DNA of 64,000 nt, from positions 131,677,490 through 131,741,489 of the forward strand of contig NC_133771.1 in the NCBI RefSeq assembly GCF_003597395.2, written 5' to 3'. A model generated the notes under the pieces. It made no database searches and was not told the DNA's origin. It saw nothing but the letters and a program-made list of their open reading frames with translations. Within the stretch, counting starts at the first letter, position 1. Every line of letters begins with the position of its first letter. This DNA is from Chelonoidis abingdonii. Taxonomy: Eukaryota > Chordata > Testudines > Testudinidae. Both the position numbers and the translations under genes were made by a program. Shown piece after piece: positions 13,501-25,500 of the stretch.

Positions 13501-16500
13501 CCCCCCTCCTTCTTTTTCCCCCTCCCAGACTCTCCCTGAGAGAGACAGTAATCCTGGCACAGAAATTCCTATCCCCTTGAGCCTTAACTAGAAGAAAAAT
13601 CAAACAGGTCTTAAAAAGGAAGCTTTTAATAAAAAGAAAGAAAAGACATAAAAATTGTCTCTGTAATCAAGATGAAAATATTACAGGGTCTGTTGGCTTA
13701 TAAAAAAATAAACAAACAGCCTTATTCAGAAAAAATACAATTTAAACATTTTCAGCAAACTACACACTTGCAAATACAGAAAAACAATGTGAAAGCCTAT
13801 ATCGTCTTCCTACCTGTACTTACAAATTGGAAATAGAAGATTAGAGAGCCTGGAGATAGTGTGATCACCCTCAGAGCCTAGAGAGCACACAGACACAGAA
13901 CAAAGGACCCACACCCAAAACTTCCCTCCCTTGAGATTTGAAAGTATCTTGTTTCCTGATTGGTCCTCTGGTCAGGTGTTGTGTTTTACCCCTTTCCAGG
14001 TGAAAGAGACATTAACCCTTAGCTATCTGTTTATGACAGCCTGGACCTGTTCTACCAGCATGCCCCTTTCTGTTGGGGGTGGGCCCGTGCTGCACCACAC
14101 AGCTCCCCTGCCCAGTGCCCCCTGGATCCATTGTGCCTTGCACTCCCTGAACCCACTATGCCTAGAGCTCCCCAACAACAAATGCACAGTGTTGTGCACA
14201 CCGCCCCGCCCACAGTCCCACCACAGCTGCCCAGCACCTCACACAGAACCTCCCCCAACTTGCTAGTTTCCCAATACACACATTTTCCCTCCCAATGCCC
14301 TTCTCCACAGCCCTACCACCACAGCTACACAATGGCCCCCACTCACACAGCCTACCCAGTGTCCCATTAAACCCGACACACACAGATCTCCCTCACTTCC
14401 CAACACCCCCTCCAACAGGCCCACAGTGCCTAGCACCCCAAAACACAGAAACCTCCCCCACTGTCCAGTGGCCTCCACACCCTCACAGCCCAGCACCCCC
14501 CACACACACCTCCCAGACATTCACCATCACATCCTACCCCCTTCCCTGGCCGCACTCACGAGCCCTGCTGGGAGGCCTCTAGCTCCTAGGCTGAGAGTGG
14601 CTAGGGGAGTCTCCAGATTCTCCACGTGCTGCACCTGCCAGAAGCACAAGCTTTGTGGTTGGTGGCTCCCATTGGCTGCCAGAGTCACGGAGTGGGGCTT
14701 ACAGGCACTGGCAGCATGCAGAGCTGCCTCCCCCTCCCCCCACCCCCAACCAAGAGTTAGAGGGACTTGCCAGGGGCTGAGATGGGCAGTCCCAATGGTG
14801 CTTACCTGGAGCGGCTCCCAGGAAGCATCCGGCAGGCAGGTCCCTCTGGGTCGTAGGGTCACAGGTCGGGGCGGAGAGACTCTCTGTCCACTGCTGGCGC
14901 CTGCAAGTCCTGCTTCTGCAGCACGTGATAGAGACCTCCTTGCTTCCTCTGTGCCTGGGGCTGCACTGCAGGCTCCTGCCAGCGGGCAGGTGCCGGGAGC
15001 TGCCCCAGGAAGAAGAGGTGAGCAGCACCGGCGGCAGCGTGTGGTGCTTCTTCACCAGACTGTCCCGATATTGGGACAAAGTGTGTCCCAACTGATGTAA
15101 AGGTTGGGATACGGGACAAGTCTCCTAAAATTGGGACTGTCCCGACAATATTGGGTGTCTGGTCACCCTACCAGAGTCCCTCTTCTTTTAGAGATGTTTG
15201 GAAGGAGTACCAAGGTGTCTAGAGAGAATTACTCATCCTGTATCTTGGAGAACCACTGAGTCCGCCTCTTAATCTGCCTAAGGAGCAGAGACTGGTAGCC
15301 CTTGATCCACTAGTTCCTGTCTTCCATTAATAAACAATTAAAGAGAATACTTCAAGTGTTCAATCTGATTAGGGAATGCTTTGTTTAACCTGCTGTAAGT
15401 GCATTTGGCTTCTATGGCATTAGAAGAGTGAGAGAAATCTGTTTGAAACCAACAAGGAAGTTAGGTAACTTGTAAAGAAACAAAATGAGGTAAACTTTAA
15501 ATGTTAGGTGCTGGTGGGGAAGTTAACTATACTCTTTAAATTTGTAAGAATACTGTAATTACTTAGTTGATTTCTTAGGGTATGGCTACACTCACACTTT
15601 ACAGCACTTTGAAATTCCAAGTGTAGCCATACCCTTAAAAAAAAAAAAAAAAAAAAGGAGGTTGTAAAAAAGTTGACTGATTCACAAGGGCTGTTACCCA
15701 ACGTTCCCAGAAAAAATCAAGCACTTCATGGACTTTTACTGTCAAATGCAATTGTAAACATTGAACATTCTCACTGAAGGGAAATCTTTGCTGGGAATAT
15801 TGTGTCTGGAGAAGCCTTGTACTAGAAAACTTTTATTATAGTAACTGCTGTGCCTGAAATATTGTCATTTCAACTTCTGTGAGGGGCAAAAACCCCAGTA
15901 ATGTTCTGTCTTCTTAACCTGTGTTCAGAAAACATATATTGAGTCACACGCACACGCACACACACCCTGCGCTGAGCACTGCAAATTTCACCGCTGTAAA
16001 GTGCCAGTGTAAATGGTGCTCCAGTAGTGGGAGCTACTTCCTTCATGGAGGTGGTTGGTTGTTTCATGTTTGAACACTGGGAGAGAGCTATGCTGCGACT
16101 ATACAAGCCACATTAAAGCACTCCCATGGCAGCGCTTAAACGTTGCTAATGAAGATGTGCCCTTAGTGACAACCATACAACACAATTCTCATAACTTCAT
16201 ATGCATTCATTATATACATATATGGAGAAAGAAATGACGTTCAGCAGGTCATAACTTTTCCCCTGATACCTTACAAGGCATGCTTTATGTGTAATATAAT
16301 TATATTCCTCATCTGTACATGGGGAGTTACAGGGTGCTTCCCCAAGGTACAGAATGTCACACCAAGTACGCTATATCCACTGTATCATACTTGTCCACAT
16401 GTTCCTTGATCTCCTCAAAGAATTGTAATAGATTGGTGAGGTATAATTTCCCTTTACAAAAGCCAGGTTAATTTTTCCCCAACAAATTATTTTCATCTAC

Positions 16501-19500
16501 ATGTTTGATAGTTCTGTTCTTTACTATGGTTTCAACCAATTTGCCTGGTACTGAAATTATCTTTACTAATCTATGATTGCCTCTGGAACCCTAGCTGTAT
16601 GGAAAGCCTTTGGGTCCAAGTTTCCATGCAGCTTACAGGCAGTTCTCTTTTGTGATGGTACCTTTTAATTTCCATCTAACTAGTTCACTCATTTTGTATA
16701 GGTTCCCTTTCTGAAGTTAAATGCTAGTATGATGTGCTTCTTTGGTATTTCTCCCCACCGCTAGTCCCACAAGGATGTTAAATTTAATTATGATATAGCT
16801 GATATTACTGAGTGATTCAGCTATATTCACCTCTTGGATCAGATACTGTGTTCCACTTAGGACTAAATCAAGAATTTCCTCTCCCCTTCGGGGTTCCAGG
16901 ACCAGCTGCTCCGAGAAGGAGTCACTTACAGTATCTAGAAACTTTTATCTCTTCATCCCGCCCTGAAGTGCAATGTACTCAGTCAAGATGGGGATAGTTG
17001 AAATCCCACATTATTATTTAGTTTTCTATTTTTATAGCCTTTCTAATCTGCCAAAGCATTTCACAGTCACCATCACCATCCTGGTCATGTGGTCAGTAGC
17101 ATATTCCTACTGTTATATTCTTATTATTCAAGCATTGAATTTCTAGCCATAGAGATTCTGTGGTATAGTTTGATTTATTTAAGATTTTGACTATATTTGA
17201 CTCTGCTTTCTTTCACTTGACCTACTCTGTCATTCCTATATATTTTGTATCCTTACCATGTCCAATTGATTATCCTCATTCCTCTAACTTTCTGTGATGC
17301 CTGTTAGAGCAATATCCTCATTTAATATCAGGCACTCAAGTTCACCTATTTTAGTATTTAGACTTCTGCCATTTGTATGCAAACACTTATTAAGTTTGTC
17401 ACTTTTTAGGTGTCTGCCATGATCTGATGTAATTGAATGGGACTCTTTCATTTGACTGTTTCTCTTTGATTCTTGTCTGTGCTTTATCAATTTTTAGCCT
17501 GTCCTCCTTACTAGAATATAGACTTCCCATTAATAGATGCTCCCCTAAGGAATGTCTCTGTCTGAACTGTATGCTCCTCCACAGCTATTTGCTTTCCCCC
17601 AGCCCTTATTTTAAAAACTCTACAACCTTTTTAATTTTATATGCCTGCGGTCTTGTTCTGTTTTGGTTTAAGTGGAACCATCTTTCCTGTATAGGCTCCT
17701 GCTTTCCCAAAGGGTCCCCCAGTTTGTAATAAACCTAAACCCTCCTCCATACACTATTGTCTCATCCATGCACTCAGACCTTGCGTTTCTGACTAACTGG
17801 CCCTGCGCATGGAACTGGAAGCATTTCAGAAAATGCTGTCATGCAGGTCCTGGACCTCAGTCTCTTACCTACCAGCCTACATTCAGCCTCTATGACCTCT
17901 CTCCTACCTTTCCCTATGTCATTGGTACCTACATGTACTATGACCACCAGCTCCTCCCAGCACTGCACATATCTGCCTAGATAACTTGAGAGATTTGCAG
18001 CCTTTGCAGCTAGCAGGTAGTTCACCATCTAAATGGATGAAGGTTCATTAAAGGTATGATTTATTTTTTATTTTTTTTCAACAAATACAAGGATAGAACA
18101 AAATGCTGTACCTTGGAATATTCCATGAGGGATGTAGGGAGACTCAGACATAAGGAAGTATTTATGCAAGACTTAAATTTGAATGTTCAAGAAGAAAAAT
18201 CGAATGAATGAATGAAAATGAATCCAAAAAAATAAAGCTATACTCGTTTTACAGAGATCGTTTTATACCTTGAATACTGCTCAGATTCATGAGTTTAGAT
18301 TCTGTTGCCTGTCTCCTGACCAGACACTGCAGAAATATCTATATCTTGCTATTAACATTTTCTTAATCTTTGAGTATATTGTTTGTGTACATTTCCTTGT
18401 CATAGAAATGTATATTAAATGTGGACATTTCAAAGACACATAAAGGACTTAAATGTCCAACTTGTATTCAAAATTAATAATAATTAGGTGCCCAGTCCCC
18501 CCTAGGCAGTGTGGTGTTAAAAAAAATAATTAAAAAAAAAAAATAAAAAACCCCCCCACCCTGACAGTAGAAATGACCTAGTAGGCCATGTACAGTGGAA
18601 CGTCAGAGTTACGAACAACAGCATTTTTCTTCTGCATAGTAAAGTTTCAAAGCTGTATTAAGTCAATGTTCAGCTGTAAACTTTTGAAAGAACAACCATA
18701 ATATTTTGTTTAGCGTTACAAACCTTTTAGAGTTACAAACAACCTCCATTCCCAAGGTGCTCATAACTCTGCGGTTCTGCTGTAGTTCACGTTCCTATTG
18801 TTTCTTCCCTTTGTTTTTTTTAGATTGTGAAAACTCTTCTTTCCCAGCCCGAAACCACGTTTAATATAATGATGACATTTAGGTGTATTAAATTCAATAC
18901 AAGTACCTCTGGAAGAAGCTGGGGTCAGTTTAAACAAATACCTGGCAGGCTACTTGTTGCTTCTTATGTTCGAATTGTGGGGAGAAAATAGTGACTGCAA
19001 AAATACGATTTCTTTTTTAATTTGGTAGGCAGAACTACGAGCAGCTGTATTTTTGGCACTTGAAGAGCAAGAAAAAGTAGAGGTAAGGAGATAAAATAAT
19101 GTAATTTCTACGTCAGCTTTCAGTAAACTCTTAATGCAATAAAAAGTACAAAAATACAAATAAAAAGTTCATTTTTTGTCACTTTGCCAAAAGTATGTTG
19201 ATAACCTTAAATTCTTACTGATTTCAGTGGTAACAGGATCAGGCTTTAAATATGGCAACAGAAATATCAAGATTTTACTCAAAATTTTCTAGTTTTTTAG
19301 ATGTTTGGGTTACAACAGTGAGACGAAGTGTTGGAGTTTATTCACTGAAAAATATAAAAAACTGTCTTTTCTGTTTTTTCCTTTTTTATAAGATCTGGTT
19401 AGATTAATAACATCTCATTCACAATCGGTTAGCTCTCTTGGGTAAACATTGATCTTGGCTAGTTTTCAAATAGCATGTTGTCCAGAATGACTCTAAAGAG

Positions 19501-22500
19501 GATAGGAAAGAGACAAGGTGGATGAGGTAATATGTTTTATTGGACCAACATTTGTTGCTGGAAGAGAGAAGCTTTTGAGCTTCACAGGTCCCTGCAGAAG
19601 AGCTCTTGTCTCTTCCACCAGCGGAAGTTAGTCCAATAAAAGACACTAGCGCACCCACCTTCTCTCTGTCATATCCTGGGACCAACACAACTTCAACAAC
19701 ACTACAAACATCTAAAAAAATACACCAGTCCGTCAAGTATGTTCAGAAATTCTTTTAAAATGCTTCTTATTGACCTGAGCAATGTCATATCCGATCATAA
19801 GACTTCTGAAATGTAAAAGATGGAAATACTTTCAAAAAGCACGTGATGAAAAATTAATTAATGCATGCAGTTGCCAAGAGTACTTCTGCATTTTTAAAAA
19901 AACATTTTAAAGGAACTTTATCAGTTTACTCATGTATAAACTTACATTTAAAATTAGAGCCTCTGAATTAAAATATAAAGTTTAAGAACATATTTCTCAT
20001 TTGCAAATTTCTGTGCTTTTTGTTCTTTTGGTGACTCTGCAGCAACAGTTAACACAGACAAAGGCTGTCCCTGGAGATGTACAGACATCATTATTAGACT
20101 GATTCATGAACAGTGATATTTTGGTATGCTGGTGATCTTGGTTTAAAATTTGGCATTATCTAAATAGTATAGTGATTTTTTTCAAACCAAAAACTGCATG
20201 TTAATTTCTCCTTGATTTTAAAATGTAGGTTAAATAGAACAGATCTAGTAGGGGAAATTAGCACTTAGACGCTTGCCGGAAGGTATTGCAAAAAATAGAA
20301 AATAAAATTGTTTAGTAATCCCATGTTAACTAATAGTTTAGTCCATATTTTCTTGAAGAATCTGCAAATTCTATTTTAAAAAACAGAGCAAGTTCAAAAT
20401 AGTAGGGCTGTCAAGCAATTCAAAACAACCTAATTGCGCGATTAATCATACTGTTAAACAACAATAGATGTTTGTATGCCCCTTCATGATATCTGGCATG
20501 TATGCTGGTTACAAAAGTCCCATGCAAATGCCTGATCTCACTTTCTGTTGACATTGTAAATAAAGAAGAGGGCAGAATTATCTCCTGTAAAGGTAAACAA
20601 ACTTGTTTGTCTGAGCGATTGGCTGAGTGCACTTGTGGGCTCTAAAGTTTTACATTGTGTTATTTTTTTGTACATAATTCTATGTTCGTAAGTTCAACTT
20701 TCATGATAAAGAGATTGTGCTACAATACTTTTAGGAGGTGAATTGATACATATTGTTTCTTTTGTATATCATTTTTACAGTGCAAATATTTAATAAAAAT
20801 AATATAAAGTGATCAGTGTACACTTTGTATTCTGTGTTGTAATTGAAATCAATATATTTGAAAATGTAGGAAAAAATTCAAAAATATTTAGTTTCAATTG
20901 GATTCTATTGTTTAACAGTGCGATTAAAGCTGATTAGTCACAATTAATTTTATTTGCATTAATGGGGTGAGTTAACTGCGATTAAGTGACAGCCCTACAG
21001 AATAAAATTGGCAAACTTCTATTTTTCAGTAGTTGTTTTGCTCAGCTGTTAAACTTGTAACTTTTTTTTCACTGTATGGGAAAAACATAAAAATTCATAA
21101 CCTGCTGAACTGTTCCTACCTTATAATAATGTTTCTATAGCCAAACTATAATCCCCTGGGGGTTTGTAACAGAAATATTAAGACAGCCTTAATTATGGCC
21201 ATCTAAATTTACTAATTACTACTAGTACACTTAGTCTAAAAGCACATTTTATTTGGTAAAGTGGATTGTTTAAGCTGTGAGGCCTGTATGCCCAAAACTC
21301 TTGGTGAGGCGTTAAATTTCTTTGCAGTACAGGGAAATCCTTATTAATTGTCCTTGATTTTTCATCTTTCAACAGAACAAAACACCCCTGGTAAATGAAA
21401 GCTTGAAAAAGTTTCTAAATACAAAAGATGGTAAGCTCTTCCCTGTTCATTAACTTATACATTCCTAAGATATGACAAATATTTTGAAGAAAATGAAAGT
21501 AAATCCATTTGTTCTTGTTTTGCAATATGATCCTGATGTTGGTCATAAACAGATCGGCAGTAAAGATAGAAGCCAATCCTGCTCCCATTAGATAAAATAT
21601 CAAAACTACCATTGCACATGCTGAAGTCAAGATTGAGTCCAGAGTTTTTAAAGCTAGGATTCTGTTATTGCCATAGTCTCAGTTGAGAGGACTGATTTCT
21701 GTAGGTATTTGAATTAATTGCTGAGGAAATTTTTTTCCATTGTTTTGTCATTTGTTGATTTACAATAATTCAGTTGAGCCTTTTTAGTGCAGCAGAAACA
21801 GCAACCTGAAGCTGTAATATGAAAGTAGATTGTAGAGCTACAGCATTAAAAGTATGTGTGGGACAGACACCAAGAATAAGATGTCTTTGAGCTGGATTTT
21901 TATATTATTTTATTTATTTTTTTAAAAGATTAAATGGAGCATAAATTTTAGAAGGAACCCTAAGCCCAGGTCTACACTACGAGATTAAATCGATTTTAGA
22001 TACGCAATTTCAGCTACGAGAATAGCGTAGCTGAAATCGAATATCTAAAATCGATTTACTCACCCGTCTTCACCGCGCGGGATCGATCCGCGCGGCTCGC
22101 CGTGTCGAATCCGGAAGTCCGGTCGTCTAGCTGGAGTTCCGGAATCGATGTAAGCACGCTCTGGGATCGAGATATCGCGTCCAGACCAGACGCGATATTT
22201 TGATCCCTGAGCAATCGATTTTAACGCGCCGATCTGGCGCGTAGTCTAGACGTGGTCTAAGTTTTGCTCCAGCAGTTTTGGTTTAATTTAAATGTCTTCC
22301 TGATATGGATTGAGGATTAGGTAGTTAAATACCTAAACCAGGCCTGCAGAATTATGAGTGGACAGAGGAGACCAGACTGAGGCTTTCTTAAAAATCATGT
22401 CCTTAATATAAGAGAATTTAATTCTGTTTGATCTGCCAAATGATTTTTTTCTTTTTTCTTTTTAGGTCGCTTGGTTGCTGGTCTTGTTGCAGAATTTCTT

Positions 22501-25500
22501 CAGTTTTTCAATCTTGACTTTACATTGGCTGTTTTTCAGCCTGAATCAAGCACAGTAAGGAAGATACTGTTTTTAATCATATGCTAACTTGACTGTTAGA
22601 ATCTGAAATGAACAAATGCAGAAGCTTTATTGGATTTGGTTTTGGTCTATGCCAGTTACTGAAATTTGTATGCTAAATATCAGCAGGGCTGCCCAGAGGA
22701 TTCAGGGGGCCTGGGGTCTTCGGCAGTGGGGGGCTCCCACTGCCAAAGTGCCCCGAAGACCCGTGGCAGGAGGGTGCTGCCACTGAATTGCCACCAAAGA
22801 CCCGGCACTTTGGCAGCAGGTCTCAGAGCAGAAGGACCCCCCGCCGCCAAATTGCCACCGAAGACCTGGAGCGGAAGAAGCTCCAGGGGCCCAGGGCCCT
22901 GTGAGAGTTTTCTGGAGCCCCCGGAGCGAGTGAAGGACCTGACTCCAGGGGCCCCGAAAAACTCTCGTGGGGGCCCCTGTAGGGCCTGGGGCACATTGCC
23001 CCACTTGCACCCCCCACTCTGCCCCGGGTGGCCCTGAATATCAGCAGGAACTTAGTACGTGTACATGTATCCCTACACTATCCCAGGCCATAGACTGTCA
23101 CAAGTACAGAAAAAGGATGCTTATGTAATTAAGTATTCATAGGTTATGGTTTTTTTTTAAAGTTGACTCTGCTAAAAGCATAAGTGCTTCATCAGTTCTT
23201 TTTTACTCTGTCATTTTTAAATAAATCAGTTTTATCTGTGGAGCTATCTGTGCTCATAATAGTGCTCATAATAGTCAGGGATTCTATTAATCAAATAGTG
23301 ACGTTCCTTTGGCCTGTGTGCCAAATTTTACGTCTCTATTGTGGAAGAAATGAACTCCACTCTCAGGTTGGAAGCAACAAAATCAAAGACAGCTTTATTC
23401 AGGACATGCAATTGCAAGGGAAGAACACAGCTGACAGAGAGCATCCCTGCCTCAGTTTCTCCAAGGTACAAGCAAAATCGCACAAGCATTTATACCTCTT
23501 TGTGATATGCATTAATTCAAAACATCTGCATTTTATTTAGGCTATTTGCTATCTATTCCAGTATTTTCTCACTTTCTTTTCTCAAACATTGTTACCTCAA
23601 GGCTAGGTCAGACTTACTATTCTGCTGTTTTCCACTTGCTTCTGATGTGAGCCCTGCTTCTACAGGGCTCTTGATATTAGGCTAAGACTTGACAGAACAG
23701 TTGCTTTGTCTCTGACACTTAAATGGCTGCACTTAAACCATCTCTTTCTTTCCCTGCTTCCACACTATCAATGAAGCAATACTGAACTGAGAGTAAAATA
23801 ACTCACTGTATAATGTCAGAAAGTGGTTCTGCTGTAAGAGAAACTGGAGGAAAAACAAGTGATTGTATGCAAGTGAGCCAAACAACACAATAAGCAACAA
23901 AGTTGTGTGCTTGGGGTGTTACAATTCTGTTACGGAAGGAGGAGACCGAAAATGGCTTTTTTTTTTTTTTTTTAAGTAGTACTATTTTTTAATAATGGAG
24001 ATATACCCATCTCCTAGAACCAGAAGGGACCCTGAAGAGTCATTGAGTTGAGTCCAGTCCCCTGCCTTCACTAGCAGGACCAAGTACTGATTTTGCCCCA
24101 GATTCCTAAGTGGCACCCTCAAGGATTGAGCTCACAACCCTGGGGTTAACAGGCCAATGCTCATACCACTGAGCTATCCCTCCCCCCTGTATTTAGCTAT
24201 GTCTTCTAAACGCTTTTTCAATTATAAAATACTTATATATGACATTGATTATTTCTAATTTGAAAATATTTTTCATCTGTTTTAAAATGTTAATTCCTTC
24301 ACAAAGTTTTCATTCTTATTGATCACTTTTCAGTTTAGTTTTCTAGAATCGTTGCTAAACTAGTTATTTAAGCTTGAATTTGAGCAAGAATGAATTTTTT
24401 TCACGTGAATGGAATATTGATTTCATATCCATTTTAAAAAGTGGCTAATATAAGGCATTTGTTAATTCAGTCTAGATAAACAGATAAAAACTGGTGATTC
24501 ATATTAAATCCTAGTGGAAGGACTTTTGCCCTGTTTTGCAGAAGAAAATTCAGAAAAATCTTCTGCAACTGACTTAATCCTAAAACCACCTAGACTCCCA
24601 TGCTGTGCTAAATGTCCTCAACTCCATGTGTCTTCAGAATCAGCTCTGATTAAGAGGAGCTTGTATACTAGAGAAATATTTCAAGTGTTCCCTATTCATT
24701 ACATAAAATGAAGGTCTGTTCTGAAAATGGCACTTCCTACTAACAGATTGCTCCCTTGCTGTCTCTAGAGTCACATCTGCTGAGTTCAATAGCCAAAAAT
24801 GCTGTTACTACACTGCTTCTGTTAGCCCTACAGAACCAACATAGCTGAGAATGCAGGCTGAGTTCTCTTTGTTGTGTTATCAACAGTTTGTTTTTTGGGC
24901 TGTTTTTTTTTACAGTCAGTTATACCTCTGCATACTCAAGGAAAAGCATAGTTTTATATTGATTAATGATAAGAAAAAGACCCAGCTTGACTCTCAAAAT
25001 CCAAATGGAGATTGTGGGACTGGCATTTTTGGGGTGTGGTAAAAGTGGGAATCTTTGTAAAATGAGCATGTTTGATAAGGAGATGTATTGAAATAAAATA
25101 AATATAGAATTCCACAATGGCACATTTATAGTCATTTTTCAGATTATAATCTCTTTTCAAATCTGTTTATCTTTCAGTAACTTCCATAATTTATTTACTA
25201 TATTTGCTACTGATTTTGTTTCCTCACAGCACTCTCTTTTATATGATCCTAGAATGAAGTAATACATTTTGTGCAGTTATTTCTGTAGTAGTAGACCCCT
25301 AATTTAATGGGATTGGGTAATTCAGAGGATTAGAGGGTTGTATAGATGTTTTCTGCTCAAGGTTTTTGATTTGAGTAAAGCCAGGCCTTTACGGACTAAA
25401 TGATTATATCGTCGTGTGGGCGATTTTAGTCTGTTTTGAATGAGATGATGTCTATATCAAACACTAAATTTTACTTGTGATTTCCCTGTATTTTTGAAGA

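Larger units (their letters stand above)
10025..15170 (-). mobile_element. 5.1 kb hAT transposon with 8 bp TSD
   Basis: The terminal inverted repeats are TAGGGTGACCAGA at 10025-10037 and TCTGGTCACCCTA at 15158-15170, a perfect 13 bp match. The flanks are ccagaggc (10017-10024) and ccagagtc (15171-15178), an 8 bp duplication with one mismatch. The transposase relic is on the minus strand at 10.6-12.5 kb. The right (5') end is CpG-rich. A solo LTR (13179-14038) is inserted in it, so the element itself was about 4.3 kb. Between 14040 and 14580 there is degenerate, C-rich, loosely repeated text. Confidence 0.88.
4534..19028 (+). other. CEP43 intron 1 (14.5 kb)
   Basis: The first 500 bp are the downstream half of the CpG island. 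The segments 5100-6908, 7013-8660, 9420-10016 and 15179-15574 are AT-rich with no recognisable gene. The rest is occupied by an 88 bp hAT MITE, an LTR-like block at about 8.67-9.42 kb, a large hAT element with a nested solo LTR, Harbinger MITEs, a CR1 relic and a mariner MITE, each listed separately. Confidence 0.85.
19083..21375 (+). other. CEP43 intron 2
   Basis: The intron is AT-rich. It contains a fold-back repeat near 19.6 kb and a 595 bp hAT MITE at 20403-20997. Nothing else is recognisable. Confidence 0.85.

Noticed and set aside
14426..15100. 224-codon plus-strand ORF
   Set aside because: It lies in the GC-rich 5' end of the hAT element, opposite its transposase. Pro/His/Ser-rich low-complexity text.
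22666..23037. Overlapping ORFs on both strands near 22.8 kb
   Set aside because: They coincide exactly with a hAT MITE that has a perfect 8 bp duplication.
23957..24188. Functional tRNA gene on the minus strand
   Set aside because: A and B boxes are present, but the body and tail are SINE-like and no clean cloverleaf with acceptor stem is visible.
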